A DNA stretch of 64,000 nt from Chrysoperla carnea (GCF_905475395.1 NC_058337.1:12202983-12266982), one strand, 5' to 3'; positions 24,201 to 34,416 are shown, counted from the stretch's first letter. Numbers and translations: made by a program. The notes: generated by a model from the sequence alone, not told the origin.

Positions 24201-24996
24201 TGGAAAAGTACAGCCTATGTTATTTGCTGACAATGTAGCATTTTATAGGTGAAATAATTTTTAAAATCTGTTAAGTAGTGAACTAAAAAATGACGGATTT
24301 TTACAAAAATTTGCATCCCCTATTTCACCTCCTTAGGGGTAGAGTTTCGGAAAATGAATGATGAATCTTATAGAATATCTACCACATACAAAAAAAACAC
24401 ACCCTCCAAGTTTCATGTCTCTACGCTCAGCGGTTTAGGCTGTGTGGATCCGTCGGTAATTCAGGACAAAGCATTTTATATGTATATATTATACAACTGG
24501 CTTAAGCCAGTAATTATTGATTTTTTCTCTTTGCTCAATAATTATTGATTTTTTTATTGATTTGATTGGCTCATTAAAGATATGAAATGAGATACATAAA
24601 TAATACATAGCTGTCATATTCACAGTATTCATGATTTCTTTTTAGCGAGATGAAAAAAGAGATTCAGGCGAAGAACAAAATGAAAATTTTAAAATCAAGA
24701 GTAGAAATCATAGTTGTACAAGACAAATGAACAGTTCTGGAGACATGCAATCATCTACACCAGAGCAATTAAAACGAACAAAGAGTGCTCTGAAAAAACG
24801 TCCTGGCTCTAGTAAAAAACTATCGCCAAATAACACAGAACAATTAGAGATTGATGTACCTAAAGCACAACACCTATTTCATGCTTTTCTAGGTAATGAA
24901 TCAGATGATGACGAACAACATGAGAGTAATGTTGATGATGATTTTAATGAGGAAAATAACTCAACAGAAGACGAAGATGATAATAGCAGTGCGTAA
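15208..24996 (+). CDS. CEP78: CEP78, centrosomal protein of 78 kDa, 9 exons
   Basis: This is a centriole and ciliary-base protein. In vertebrates it binds VprBP/DCAF1 and restrains the EDD-DYRK2-DDB1 ubiquitin ligase. Exons are 15208-15451, 15502-15695, 18645-18838, 19371-19509, 20098-20600, 21990-22076, 22148-22375, 23770-23845 and 24646-24996. All introns are GT-AG and phases join to 671 aa, close to human CEP78 (about 690). Residues 1-310 are leucine-rich repeats, with family wording such as LVGDEGCEILGKTIR, TTLDVSNCNLTAVGVEHLAE, WKQTLRYREPDLDGMRGLRR and KAIDFQNCGLTD. Residues about 312-420 are an Asn/Ser-rich linker with an N-run. Residues about 454-490 form a coiled coil (RIQELEAQLEDEKNERQRVD). 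The C-terminus is Lys-rich, then very acidic. Exon joins were made by eye. ATG 15208 is the first in frame after an acceptor-like TTACAG. Several mobile elements sit in the introns. Confidence 0.92.
15850..15978. repeat. imperfect palindrome in CEP78 intron 2
   Basis: GGCAGCAGTGATACGTG at the left is matched by CACGTATCACAGCTGCC at the right, and CCCCACTACCACC by GGTGGGA-type sequence inside. The unit is richer in G+C than the surrounding intron. It looks like a small foldback element or MITE. No target duplication was resolved. Confidence 0.65.
16985..17342 (+). mobile_element. HINE-like family, internally rearranged (copy 2)
   Basis: The left hairpin (TATACCATGAACATATGAAA) starts the copy and it runs through the microsatellite remnant GTCCGTCCGTATGTCTG. 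After TCTTGTAAACCGTT it switches to an inverted family segment (AACTTTTGTTCTATATATCT, then TTTACAAGATGGGTC), so the right half is reversed. It is followed 37 bp later by another copy in CEP78 intron 2. Confidence 0.8.
17379..18055 (+). mobile_element. HINE-like family, long copy (copy 3)
   Basis: Both ends are present: TATACCATGTATATATGAAA at the left and AACAATT-AACTCAGTC-AATTGTT plus TGTTTTCACTTG at the right. This 677-bp copy retains an internal block (about 17760-17990) missing from most other copies but similar to 30730-30890. The usual TATGCATGGTATTTC before the stem-loop reads TATACAGGGTGTTCC here. Confidence 0.85.
18496..18628. mobile_element. hairpin MITE next to the CEP78 exon 3 acceptor
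   Basis: Two arms of about 50 bp (starting TATAATGTAGTTAAAATTAT and ending in its complement near ACTACATTATA) are roughly 90% complementary around a loop of about 35 bases. The right arm ends about 16 bp before the AG at 18643-18644. The branch point of intron 2 must therefore lie in or right beside the element. AAAACCGACTTCAAAAG at 18424 upstream recalls the inner arm sequence CCGACTCCAAAAATAAC. Confidence 0.8.
20655..21340 (+). repeat. dispersed repeat sequence in CEP78 intron 5
   Basis: The stretch contains TTCATCCCCTAAAAGGATGA, AATAGGGGATGAAA and, later, TTTTTAAAATCGGTTGAATA followed by AAAAATGATGA. Similar wording recurs at 24040-24360 in intron 8 (TTTTTAAAATCTGTTAAG, CCCCTATTTCACC). 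Both look like fragments of one interspersed family. Edges are not sharp. Confidence 0.45.
21771..21965. repeat. CGCCAACTGGCG repeat, copy 1
   Basis: AACTCGCCAACTGGCGATAA at 21771 and CCGCCAACTGGCGACAAA at 21871 begin two related sub-units. The whole block recurs at 50084-50340 with the same order of motifs (TCAGAAGACC, TTACCATTTTTTAAG, CAGATAAAT, TTTACCATTTATCAA). CGCCAACTGGCG is nearly palindromic. It lies just before CEP78 exon 6. Confidence 0.75.
22440..22900. other. less AT-rich stretch in CEP78 intron 7
   Basis: Bases about 22570-22870 are noticeably richer in G+C than the intron around them (for example GGGAGCGGACTGCAAAATCA and CCAGACCGGAGGAGGAGG). I find no tRNA fold, long frame or inverted ends. 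An old repeat insertion is likely but unproven. Confidence 0.35.
23144..23721 (-). mobile_element. piggyBac-type MITE in CEP78 intron 7
   Basis: The ends are GGATGTATGAGCATGAC at the left and CTCTCATACATCC at the right, flanked by TTGA and TTAA, so one side of the TTAA target has changed. The interior aligns in opposite orientation with the element at 34417-35071 (shared TCGATATAAAATACAT, CGATATAAG/CTATATCG, CATATTTGGAAAG-type blocks). It is non-coding. Its right edge is 48 bp from CEP78 exon 8. Confidence 0.85.
24040..24360 (+). repeat. dispersed repeat sequence in CEP78 intron 8
   Basis: This shares motifs with 20655-21340: TGGCTCCGATTGATTTGAAA, TTTTTAAAATCTGTTAAGTA, GAACTAAAAAATGACGG and CCCCTATTTCACCTCCTTAG. 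The frame of about 64 codons starting at 24354 is not a gene. Confidence 0.4.
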
Positions 24997-25087
24997 ATTA
25001 TCTAGTAAAATTGAAGCTTGCAAATAGTTTTATAAATTTTCGAATTTGTATTATTCGTTTATGTATATTTCCCCATGTGGTCATGAT

Positions 25088-25093
25088 AATAAA
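25088..25093 (+). terminator. poly-A signal of CEP78
   Basis: AATAAA lies 92 bp after the TAA stop of the last exon and is the first such hexamer, fitting a short 3' UTR. Confidence 0.6.
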
Positions 25094-25401
25094 CTTTAAA
25101 TATTTTTATATCATATTTATTTATGTCCAGAGCTTCTTCCAATAGGCCTTTTTCATAGCGCAAGTAAACAGTGCCCGGTCCAGGGGGGAGCATGCCAGGC
25201 AACCACCCGGAGCGGCAAATCCTTAAAATATTATATACAGTAGTCTCTTTACTGGGAATCTAAAAGACCAGGGCTATTCCGAAAACTGGGATTGTATGGA
25301 AAAATTCATTATAATTTATATATAAAATAAAAATTGAATAAACACTATTGGCATCTATGTATTTAAGCGAAACTGTGCATATAAGACATATAGCCTGTAT
25401 A

Positions 25402-25984
25402 CAGGGTGCCCTTTCCTTTTTTAAGTTGACATATGCTTGAAACTCAAAAAAAAAATTATTTCGATAAAAATGCTTCAAACGAAAAATGTTGGGTGTGTAG
25501 GCGCATATCTTACGCAGATATTTAACTTGACCTAGGTTTTCAAATCCACTCTACTCCATAACTGTTAATCGATAGATGAACCCTTTAAATTAGGAAGTTG
25601 TTTTTGATTAAGAAAGTAACATTTTTTGGCACTCTTCGAAAAAAATTTTCCAATAAATCCAATAAAAGTGGTTCCTATTTCTATAAAGACCATTTTAGTT
25701 CAAATTGAATGAACAATTACTTTTTGTTATCAATTGCTGTCTAAAATATTCGGTTAACAAAAAAATGTTTGCCTATTTATAAATAACAACTTTCTAATTT
25801 AAAGTGTTAATCTGTTAGTCAGTTATGAATCATAGTATGGTTTTAATTGAATCTGAAAACTTAGATCAAATGCGATGCCGGTGTAAGATGTGTAACTTTG
25901 AAACGATTATTTTCTGTTTGAAGCATTTTCCTTGATTAAATTTATGGAGTTTCAAGTATATATCAACTTAAAAAAAACATCCTG
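25402..25984. mobile_element. mariner/Tc1-type MITE, TA target
   Basis: The left end CAGGGTGCCCTTTCCTTTTT continues into AAGTTGACATATGCTTGAAA. The right end is its complement (TTTCAAGTATATATCAACTT, then AAAAAAAACATCCTG). The inverted ends are about 45 bp with modest divergence. TA flanks both sides (25400-25401 and 25985-25986). Inside there is no transposase frame. The bases from about 25130 to 25260 upstream, with CGGTCCAGGGGGGAGCATGC, may be part of another unidentified repeat. Confidence 0.8.
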
Positions 25985-26142
25985 TATATGGTATAAATGT
26001 AGCTAAATAACTAGATCAGGCCCTGCAAGCAGAGCTCGAAAATATTTATGCCAGATAATAACCTATATTAGTTAATATTTATATTTTAAAATAATTTTAT
26101 ATCTTTCAATAATATAAAAGGAATGAGTACTTATTATTATAG

Positions 26143-26535
26143 ATGAGTAAATATTTATTATTTTTAATAAACAAAGATTTACTAATGGTACAAGAGGCCA
26201 CTACAAAATTTCCTTTGAATCGCTTAGTATACATTTTTTGGCCCATTTTGTTGAAAATTTACAAAATATTGTTATTTTGGGCCAGCGGGACAAATTACCC
26301 CAAGATGGGGAAACATATCGAAATCGTGATCAGCGACCCCGTAAACACCCCGAGTTTACGTTTCTGGCCCATTTTGTTGAATAATTTCAAAGTTTTACAA
26401 TTTTCGAAAATCATATTAGAAATGGATTCTAATAATTGGCCTATTTGGCCCATAGTAATGGCCAAATTTTGTAGCGGCACCAACATTGGCCCGATAGGTC
26501 CAGGAACAAAAAATTTTTCTTTGAAATGCTAAAAT
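26143..26535. repeat. unassigned repeat with internal duplication
   Basis: GGCCCATTTTGTTGAA occurs at about 26240 and 26367, and GTGATCAGCGACCCC near 26324 reappears inverted at 27530 (AGGTCGCTGATCATG). The 129-codon frame here has an opposing frame on the other strand and no recognisable domain, so it is read as repeat DNA. Confidence 0.4.
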
Positions 26536-27059
26536 TACGTGACTATGGATAGTATATAATATACTATTTCTAAGTAACTTCTGACATATTCATTTTACTG
26601 AATTATCAATTATCCGATTTTTTAATTATTTAGACAAACTTAAATCATGTTCAGAAAAAAAGCATTTTTTGAAAAATAATAGAAAACGCTATTATTTTAA
26701 AACATCTACCTTGAAATTTCACCATTAGTTCCAAAATTCATAAGTCAAACAAATTTGAATAATATGATTAATAACAGTAAAATTTGTAAAAAAAAAAAAA
26801 AATAGTGTGTAGAATAAGAAAAAGATTGATTATTTAAAAAAATAATATATAATTGATCATGTCAAGGTAAACAATTTAACAACTCCTACATTTTTTTCGA
26901 TGTAATTGTTATTGTACTTAAGGAAGATGTCATATAATAATCATAATTTAATATGTAAGCATTTATTTAACATATCACTTATACATATGAGATTCCTTGT
27001 AAGAGTGTCTAAAAATAATAGGAGATAATTAATTAAAAGCACAGGGGAAGTCATATAAA
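26536..27059. other. AT-rich intergenic stretch
   Basis: Nothing beyond low-complexity sequence was seen, including an A-run at about 26789-26802. Confidence 0.45.
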
Positions 27060-27212
27060 ATGATCGATCGTCAAGTGATTAGACATGTGGAACCAGAACA
27101 TGAAATTGCCAAATTTTGGGAACCAAATTATGAGAAAAAGCCTTTATTAGAGAGAGATCCGCTCATTTACATACACTTATTATATAAAAAAACAAGAAAC
27201 ATAAGATTTTGA
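27060..27212 (+). CDS. small ORF of 50 aa with protein-like composition
   Basis: An ATG at 27060 opens a 50-codon frame ending TGA at 27210-27212. The first 38 residues (MIDRQVIRHVEPEHEIAKFW, then EPNYEKKPLLERDPLIYI) have a balanced charged/hydrophobic mix unlike the AT-driven chance frames around it. AAAAGCACAG just upstream could be a splice acceptor. I do not recognise the family. It may be an exon, a retrocopy fragment or chance. Confidence 0.3.
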   Translation: MIDRQVIRHVEPEHEIAKFWEPNYEKKPLLERDPLIYIHLLYKKTRNIRF

Positions 27213-27511
27213 AGATATAGCGGGTGTCACATTTTAAAAATAATCATAAAAAAAGTGATCCAAGTTAAATTTATCCTACTATGCTCTAATAGTGTAGTAA
27301 ATAAGCCGGAAAATACCATCAAATGTGGAAAAGTGGTGGAACAGCTCCGATTTTAAAAATTTTTTGTGTACGTGTTCCTTAGACCTTTAGGAACATTCAG
27401 CCGCACTAACCTTGGCATAACAGAAAAAAATGAGGAAATTAGGGTAGTTTTCTCATCCCCAGAGCATTCCAAATAGTAACAGAGAAAACAAATCAATATT
27501 TCTACTCGAAA

Positions 27512-27800
27512 ATCGTCTCTCGAGGGTTTTTGAGGTCGCTGATCATGAATTCAAGGTTAAAAAGCAACTCAATACAGGTTGCAATCCCACTTAAACTACC
27601 CCAAGAAGTGATAAACAAAAACTTGACTATATTCAAAATTTTGCTTCAGATATCGTCTCTTGTGGAGCTTTAACGTTCGCTGTTCATTAATTTAAGGTCA
27701 AAAAGCAATTGAGAATGGTTTCAACCCCATTTAAACTACCCCTAGAAGTGTCAATGATAAAAAAAAATTGAAAATTCTGAATTTCACCTCAGAAATTATC
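27512..27800 (+). repeat. two-copy 140-bp tandem repeat before the satellite
   Basis: ATCGTCTCT at 27512 and at 27652 starts two related units. Both contain AAAAAGCAA, CCC-x-TTTAAACTACCCC-like sequence and AGAAGTG. They adjoin the satellite array but have a different unit length, and may be the edge of the element from which the satellite arose. Confidence 0.6.
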
Positions 27801-27802
27801 AC

Positions 27803-30185
27803 TCTGTGGTTCCTGAAACCTATTAGTGCTAGGTTAATTTTGACCACAAATTTGAAAAGTATGTCCCAAATTTAGTAGAATAACATACTTGGTTTATCAA
27901 AATTGGATAAAATTTCGATGTAATAAAGCAAAATTAAATATTTTGAATTTTGATGACGTCATCAAGTTCAAAAATTCGATTTTTTTAATAACACAGGCAA
28001 TTTTGATCCGATCTTATTGGAATTTTTTTTGAAACCCACTAATTTTGGGTCATTCTTTTCAGCTGTCATGTCAGTTTTTCGCTAGTTACCACTAATGTGC
28101 TTAATTCCGGGACCAGGCCTCCACATTCTTGAAACCTAATAGAGCTAGGTTAATTTTGATCATCAATTTGAAAAATATGGCCCAAATTTAGTAGAATTAC
28201 ATACTTGGTTTGTCAAAATTGGATAAAATTTCGATGTGATAGAGCAAAATTAAATATTTTGAATTTTGATGACGTCATCAAGTTCAAAAATTCGATTTTT
28301 TTAATAACACAGGCAATTTTGATCCGATCTTATTGGAATTTCCTTTGAAACCCACTAATTTTGGGTCATTCTTTTCAGCTGTGATGTCAGTTTTTCGCTA
28401 GTTATCACTTATGTGCTTAATTCCGGTACCAGACCTCCACATTCTTGAAATCTAATAGAGCTAGGTTATTTTTGATCATAAATTTGAAAAATATGGCCTA
28501 AATTTAGTAGGATTACATACTTGGTTTATCAAAATTGGATAAAATTTCGATGTAATAGAGCAAAATTAAATATTTTGAATTTTGATGACGTCATCAAGTT
28601 CAAAAATTCGATTTTTTTAATAACACCGGCAATTTTGATCCGATCTTATTGGAATTTTTTTTGAAACCCACTAATTTTGGGTCATTCTTTTCAGCTGTCA
28701 TGTCAGTTTTTCGCTAGTTACCACTAATGTGCTTAATTCCGGGACCAGGCCTCCACATTCTTGAAACCTAATAGAGCTAGGTTAATTTTGATCATAAATT
28801 TGAAAAATATAGCCCAAATTTAGTAGAATTACATACTTGCTTTATCAAAATTGGATAAAATTTGGATGTGATAGAGCAAAATTAAATATTTTGAATTTTG
28901 ATGACGTCATCAAGTTCAAAAATTCGATTTTTTTAATAACACAGGCAATTTTGATCCGATCTTATTGGAATTTCCTTTGAAACCCACTAATTTTGGGTCA
29001 TTCTTTTCAGCTGTGATGTCAGTTTTTTGCTAGTTATCACTTATGTGCTTAATTCCGGTACCAGACCTCCACATTCTTGAAATCTAATAGAGGTAGGTTT
29101 TTTTTGATCATAAATTGAAAAATATGGCCTAAATTTAGTAGGATTACATACTTGGTTTATCAAAATTGGATAAAATTTCGATGTAATAAAGCAAAATTAA
29201 ATATTTTGAATTTTGATGACGTCATCAAGTTCAAAAATTCGATTTTTTTAATAACACAGGCAATTTTGATCCGATCTCATTTGAATTTTTTTTGAAACCC
29301 ACTAATTTTGGGTCATTCTTTTCAGCTGTGATGTCAGTTTTTCGCTAGTTATCACTTATGTGCTTTATCCCGGTACCAGACCTCCACATTCTTGAAATCT
29401 AATAGAGCTAGGTTATTTTTGATCATAAATTTGAAAAATATGGCCTAAATTTAGTAGGATTACATACTTGGTTTATCAAAATTGGATAAAATTTCGATGT
29501 AATAGAGCAAAATTAAATATTTTGAATTTTGATGACGTCATCAAGTTCAAAAATTCGATTTTTTTAATAACACAGGCAATTTTGATCCGATCTTATTGGA
29601 ATTTTTTTTGAAACCCACTAATTTTGGGTCATTCTTTTCAGCTGTGATGTCAGTTTTTCGCTAGTTATCACTTATGTGCTTTATCCCGGTACCAACCTCC
29701 ACATTCTTGAAATCTAATAGAGCTAGGTTATTTTTGATCATAAATTTGAAAAATATGGCCTAAATTTAGTAGGATTACATACTTGGTTTATCAAAATTGG
29801 ATAAAATTTCGATGTAATAGAGCAAAATTAAATATTTTGAATTTTGATGACGTCATCAAGTTCAAAAATTCGATTTTTTTAATAACACAGGCAATTTTGA
29901 TCCGATCTTATTGGAATTTTTTTTGAAACCCACTAATTTTGGGTCATTCTTTTCAGCTGTGATGTCAGTTTTTCGCTAGTTATCACTTATGTGCTTAATT
30001 CCGGTACCAGACCTCCACATTCTTGAAATCTAATAGAGCTAGGTTATTTTTGATCATAAATTTGAAAAGTATGGCCCAAATTTAGTAGAATTACATACTT
30101 GGTTTGTCAAAATTGGATAAAATTTCGATGTAATAGAGCAAAATTAAATATTTTGAATTTTGATGACGTCATCAAGTTCAAAATC
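27803..30185 (+). repeat. satellite array, about 316-bp monomer, 7.5 copies
   Basis: The palindrome TTGATGACGTCATCAA starts at 27950, 28266, 28582, 28898, 29213, 29529, 29844 and 30160, so the period is 315-316 bp. Monomers share CCACATTCTTGAAA, TTGGATAAAATTTCGATGT, AATAACACAGGCAATTTTGA and CTAATTTTGGGTCATTCTTT. Two monomer types alternate at first: GGGACCAGGCC with GAAACC, and GGTACCAGACC with GAAATC. Units one plus two resemble units three plus four, giving a dimer of about 632 bp. Later units are all of the second type. No long frame crosses the array. The first unit (about 27803-28120) is the most diverged. Confidence 0.95.
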
Positions 30186-30544
30186 CGATGAGCTGCCTTC
30201 TTTCGAGTCGAATGTTTTATACTCATTTTTTCAAAAAACTGTGCATTGAGGAGATTTTTAGCTGGATTGTTTATAATGGACATCCGTTATATTCCTGAGA
30301 GAATAAGCAGCTACAATAACAGGAATTTTTCGATATTTTCGATTTATTTTCTAATAGTAGAACAAAATTAATTACTTTATCACGGTAATAAAAAAAAAAA
30401 GTATTGCATTGAAATTTGAAATTAGTCACAGTTGTTTATTGGGTGGTAAAAACTTCGTACACGTACGTAAAGCTAATCCTCTTTTTGGGGATTAAAAAAT
30501 CAGTTTTTTACAAATTACAAAAAAACAAAATGTCGATTAAAAAA

Positions 30545-31163
30545 ACGACTTCCTAGTTTCAAAATTGACCGAGAAATGCCAATTTTGAAGTGGTGCATTT
30601 TTTGCGCATTCAATCAAATGATTCATCTTGCAAGACGTTAGAAATAAAACAAAAGTTTAAATGTAAAAATTATTCCAACAAACAACTTTTGTTGGCAATA
30701 TTTTTTTTAAAATATCACTATTTACCCGTGAGAGGGCTCAAAGTAGGACAAAACTTTGGTGTCCAATTTTATCAAAACTATAAACGATATATTTGACAAC
30801 TTGAAGAAAACTTCAACTAGTGGTTTTGTGAAACATTTTTAAAAACGAAAAAAAAAGACAAGAAAATACTTTCGAAAGTTTTGAAAAATACGAAATGTTT
30901 TCTGGGCGTTCACGAGTAAACAGCGATGTTTACCTCATCAGTGAACAGTGATGGTAGTTTTGGGAGAGAAAATGGATACTAAAGTTTTGTCCCAATTTGC
31001 GCCCTCTCGGATAAACATTGATATTTACGCAAAAATGTTTCAAACAAAAGTTGTTTTTTTTATATAAGGAATAATTTTTACATGTAAGCTTTTGTTCTAT
31101 CTATAACGGTTAACAAGATTTTAAAATTGGCATATCTCGGTCAATTTTGAAACTAGAAAGTCG
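30545..31163. mobile_element. head-to-head internal fragments of the HINE-like family
   Basis: The arm 30545-30760 is repeated inverted at about 30963-31163. The outer ends are CGACTTCCTAGTTTCAAAAT and its near complement. Within the arms are family blocks (AACAAAAGTTTAAATGTAAA, AACAACTTTTGTT, GTTTACCCGTGAG-like, GGACAAAACTTTGGTGTCC). Hairpin ends and the microsatellite are missing on both sides. Confidence 0.75.
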
Positions 31164-32269
31164 AAAAAAAAAAAAACAAAAATATGCACAACTACTGCAG
31201 CTAGAACCATTATACTTGAACTTTTTTTTAACTCTCAAAAAAGGGATTAAGCCCTCCCATGAGAGGTCGATTTGCAACACAAACATGCAACACTTTTTTC
31301 CTTTTAGATATTTAGTTTCATTCAGTACTATAAAGAAAATGATTGATGATTTTTTTTTTCTAATAAATTAATTATAAAGCACTACTACCCGTAAGATCAA
31401 ATAGTTCAGATTTTCGTGTCTACGAATAAAATTTATTTAAGTATGTGAAAGGAAAAGATTGGGTATCTAAATTTCATAAAAACCTCCTTATGTAGTTTTG
31501 ATCCTCACGCTTTTCTATATATGACCTTACAAATGCAATTTGGTTACACATATTACCCTGTATTACTCTACATGCAAGCGAAAGACTGGCGACAAAAAAT
31601 ACACGCTAATTATATGCTTGGCTTGAATAAATGATGAAAATATATGTGATATATTATAAATTGATTAATTTTAGTAGACATATCAATGATGTAACAAGAT
31701 TTTAAATAATAGTTTTAATTACAAACATACCTTTACAAATTATCCTTTATTGCATTATATAGATGAGTGTGTTACTTATTAAGCCTACACAAAATTTTTA
31801 TGAGAGGAAATCAATTAACTTTTAAATAAAATTTGCTCACAGTTTGTCATAATATAAAATTTGCTTTTAAATATTTTTATTGAAAATTCTTTAGAAAGAA
31901 ATCTTTCTCATGACATTATCTGGAATGTTTGTAATACTTGCGAGAATTAATAGGTACTTTTAAAACCTGATAACATTAGCCAGTTATAAATTATAATGTA
32001 CCTGCCCATGTTATATATAAAATATCATATGGATAGATTTTAAAGTAATACATTTTGAATTATATTCATTTCACGTAATTTATTTATGTTTTAAGTTAAT
32101 TGATTTCATGGCTTGTTTATTTTATCAACCCTTAATTGGGTACATTAAGAAAATTAGTAGTCGTATGTAAGCCATAATGACTCCTGATAACATTATTAAA
32201 ATAATTAAATAAAGTTCAAAAACTAAAACTCCGCCGACTACAAAACCACGCTCTTAAAAGTATGAAAAC
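31164..32269. other. AT-rich intergenic stretch
   Basis: No gene or repeat with sharp edges was found. The frame at 31147-31371 starts inside the inverted repeat and is A-rich noise. Confidence 0.45.
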
Positions 32270-32427
32270 AAGAAAACATTTTCATCTGAAATTGTTATAA
32301 GTAAAATCGTCATTACAGTCGGGGACATCAAAGATTAAAAAGTTTTCCCCAGAACGGAAAAGAGTTTCCCTGACTGTAATGACGATTTTACTTATTCATA
32401 ACAATTTCAGATGAAAATGTTTTCTTC
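32270..32427. mobile_element. palindromic MITE, about 50-bp arms
   Basis: AAGAAAACATTTTCATCTGA, then AATTGTTATAAG and AAATCGTCATTACAGTC, is matched almost perfectly by the complement ending GATGAAAATGTTTTCTT. The loop of about 50 bases contains GGGGA and TCCCC, which can pair further. CTCCGCCGACTACAAAACC upstream (near 32230) may belong to the same or a neighbouring insertion. Confidence 0.85.
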
Positions 32428-33536
32428 TTTATTTTATTTAAACTATTTTGGGGTTGTAATTCCATCATAAAGTAATAACAATATATATATATTTTTGAAA
32501 AGTGAAAATTACGCCCTTTCATTCTTACCTAACACGGTATCATTAAATAAAAATTTGTTTTTATGATTTTATGCTCTCTAGCAGGAGCCTTACTCAATTT
32601 ATAGCCTATAACCAGCGGACGACTAAGACGCTTTCGACGATATCTCATTGGTCCAATTATGATAAGTAGTTTCGAAGTTAGTAGGGAACAGATGAACACA
32701 TCTTCGCCGTAATAATTATAAATGTTATCAAGTGGTGTCTGACAATTTCCATGCCGCGTTTTTTCAGACCGATAGCTTAAATTTGCCGTTATCAGAGAGA
32801 AGTTTGGTAGACTCGCCAAAAGGAACGAAGTTTTAAGTAGGTATGTATTAATCATTTAACAAAGTAACCTTTATATCCCCCGGTCTACTTACGATTTAAT
32901 AGAAGATGCTTTCTGAAACAATCGCCTCCTTGAAAGAAGTAGTAATCTTCTGACTTGAGATCACCTAATCGACTATCCGTAGGGAGCTATTCAAAATATG
33001 CCCAAAATTTTCCAAATTATTCAAGTTTTTTGAATTAGTGATCCACCTGAGAATTATTTAGACCTTCAAAATCATTCGGAATTATTTGTAATTTTTGCGA
33101 AGTGTCCAATTGGTGTGGACCTCAGGAATCGCACTAGACACTATCCACGGCTTGTTTTTTAAGTTTTCGACGGGACAACAATTTAAACGATCTATATCCA
33201 CAGTGAATAGTTTTTTATATTTAATTTTTCAACGCGTACATTTGTATGGTAAAATTAAGTGTAGTCCTGCTCCAAATTTAAAAAAAAAAATGTTTTCCAT
33301 TGCGGCGAGACAAAAATTTAAAATATATCAAAATATTTTAATTTTCTCTGAGCTAAATTTGTATTGAAAATGAAAATTTAAGGACAAAAAAAGATGAAAT
33401 TGTTAAACAATTTTTGCAAATAATACAATAAAAAAATGTATTTAAATAATTATACGCCCGCCTAGATTTATACACGCCTATAATAAATTTTTGTTTTATG
33501 TATTATTATTGTATAGGTATAGATAGGTAAATATAA
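32428..33536. other. intergenic stretch with unassigned less AT-rich patch
   Basis: Bases 32529-32855 hold a 108-codon minus-strand frame with no recognisable domain and with chance-like context. I do not call it a gene. Bases 33095-33360 hold a 90-codon frame that degenerates into Lys/Phe/Ile-rich sequence. Confidence 0.4.
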
Positions 33537-34015
33537 TCACTACATATTATAAAACAAAGTCGCTTTTTCTGTCCCTATGTCCCTATGTACGCTTAAATCT
33601 TTGAAACTACGCAACGGATTTTGAAGCGGTTTTTTAATAGATAGAGTAATTCAAGAGGAAGGTTTTTATGTATAATACATCCATATTATAGTAGAGTAAG
33701 GGGTTGAAATAGGGGTTGAAAGGGATATGCTTCAAAAACTAAAAAAGTTGTGCATCGATTAAGCTCAAATATTGACACGATATACAACCAGCTTCAAAGA
33801 TCTATTGTTTTTATCTACTTTTAACCTTCGGAGGGTAGAAAGGTGTAGCGAGAAAGTGGGAAGGAATTATCGAATATTTACAAATATACCTAAGTGGGGT
33901 ATCAAATAAAAGAGCATGACGTGTACATTACAAAACTGTTATCACACGCAAGGAAATGTGGAGGGAGGGGTGCAAGTGGGGATGTTGCCCAACAAAGCGG
34001 GTAGTTCACAGCTAG
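33537..34015 (+). mobile_element. Helitron-like non-autonomous element
   Basis: It starts A|TCACTACATATTATAAAACA and ends GGGTAGTTCACAGCTAG|T. That gives the 5'-TC, the 3'-CTAG (CTRR) and the A/T target boundary expected of Helitrons. The interior has AAACTACGCAACGGATTTTG and AATAGATAGAGTAATTCAAG, phrases I associate with a widespread arthropod repeat. It is about 479 bp and non-coding. Only a weak GC hairpin (GCCC...GGGT) precedes the 3' end, so the class remains provisional. Confidence 0.5.
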
Positions 34016-34416
34016 TAGGTACATATAATAATAATATAAAATTTTAATTCAAAAAAATAACTCTAAGTGAATTAAATTTAAAATGTTTACATTAATTGTG
34101 CACATAAATCATTGGAGATGATTCATTCATATGCATATCATATTAATATATGTATATAAGTTTTAACTTACTTAAGTTAATTTAAACTATTATTATTATT
34201 GTTATTGTTAATAAGATATGAAGGTGTTTTCTTTTAAAGTCATATAATTTATTCAATTTTATATACATATTATGAAATACATGTTATAAGGTATAAAGGA
34301 CACAAAAATATAAAAACATATAAATTATGATTTTAAAGTACAATATTTGAACTTTAAATCAATTATTTTATTTAATACATTTCATATAGACAATATTCAA
34401 TAAATTAATACTACTG
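34016..34416. other. AT-rich spacer
   Basis: Simple AT-rich DNA with TTATTATTATTG repeats near 34190. Nothing else was seen. Confidence 0.45.

Noticed and set aside
26143..26532. 129-codon plus frame, with an opposing frame on the minus strand
   Set aside because: It has internal DNA duplications, motifs shared with another repeat, and no recognisable domain.
27803..30185. CRISPR array
   Set aside because: The periodic units are continuous 316-bp monomers without distinct spacers, in a eukaryotic genome.
32529..32855. 108-codon minus-strand frame
   Set aside because: No recognisable domain, isolated, and bordered by MITE-rich DNA.
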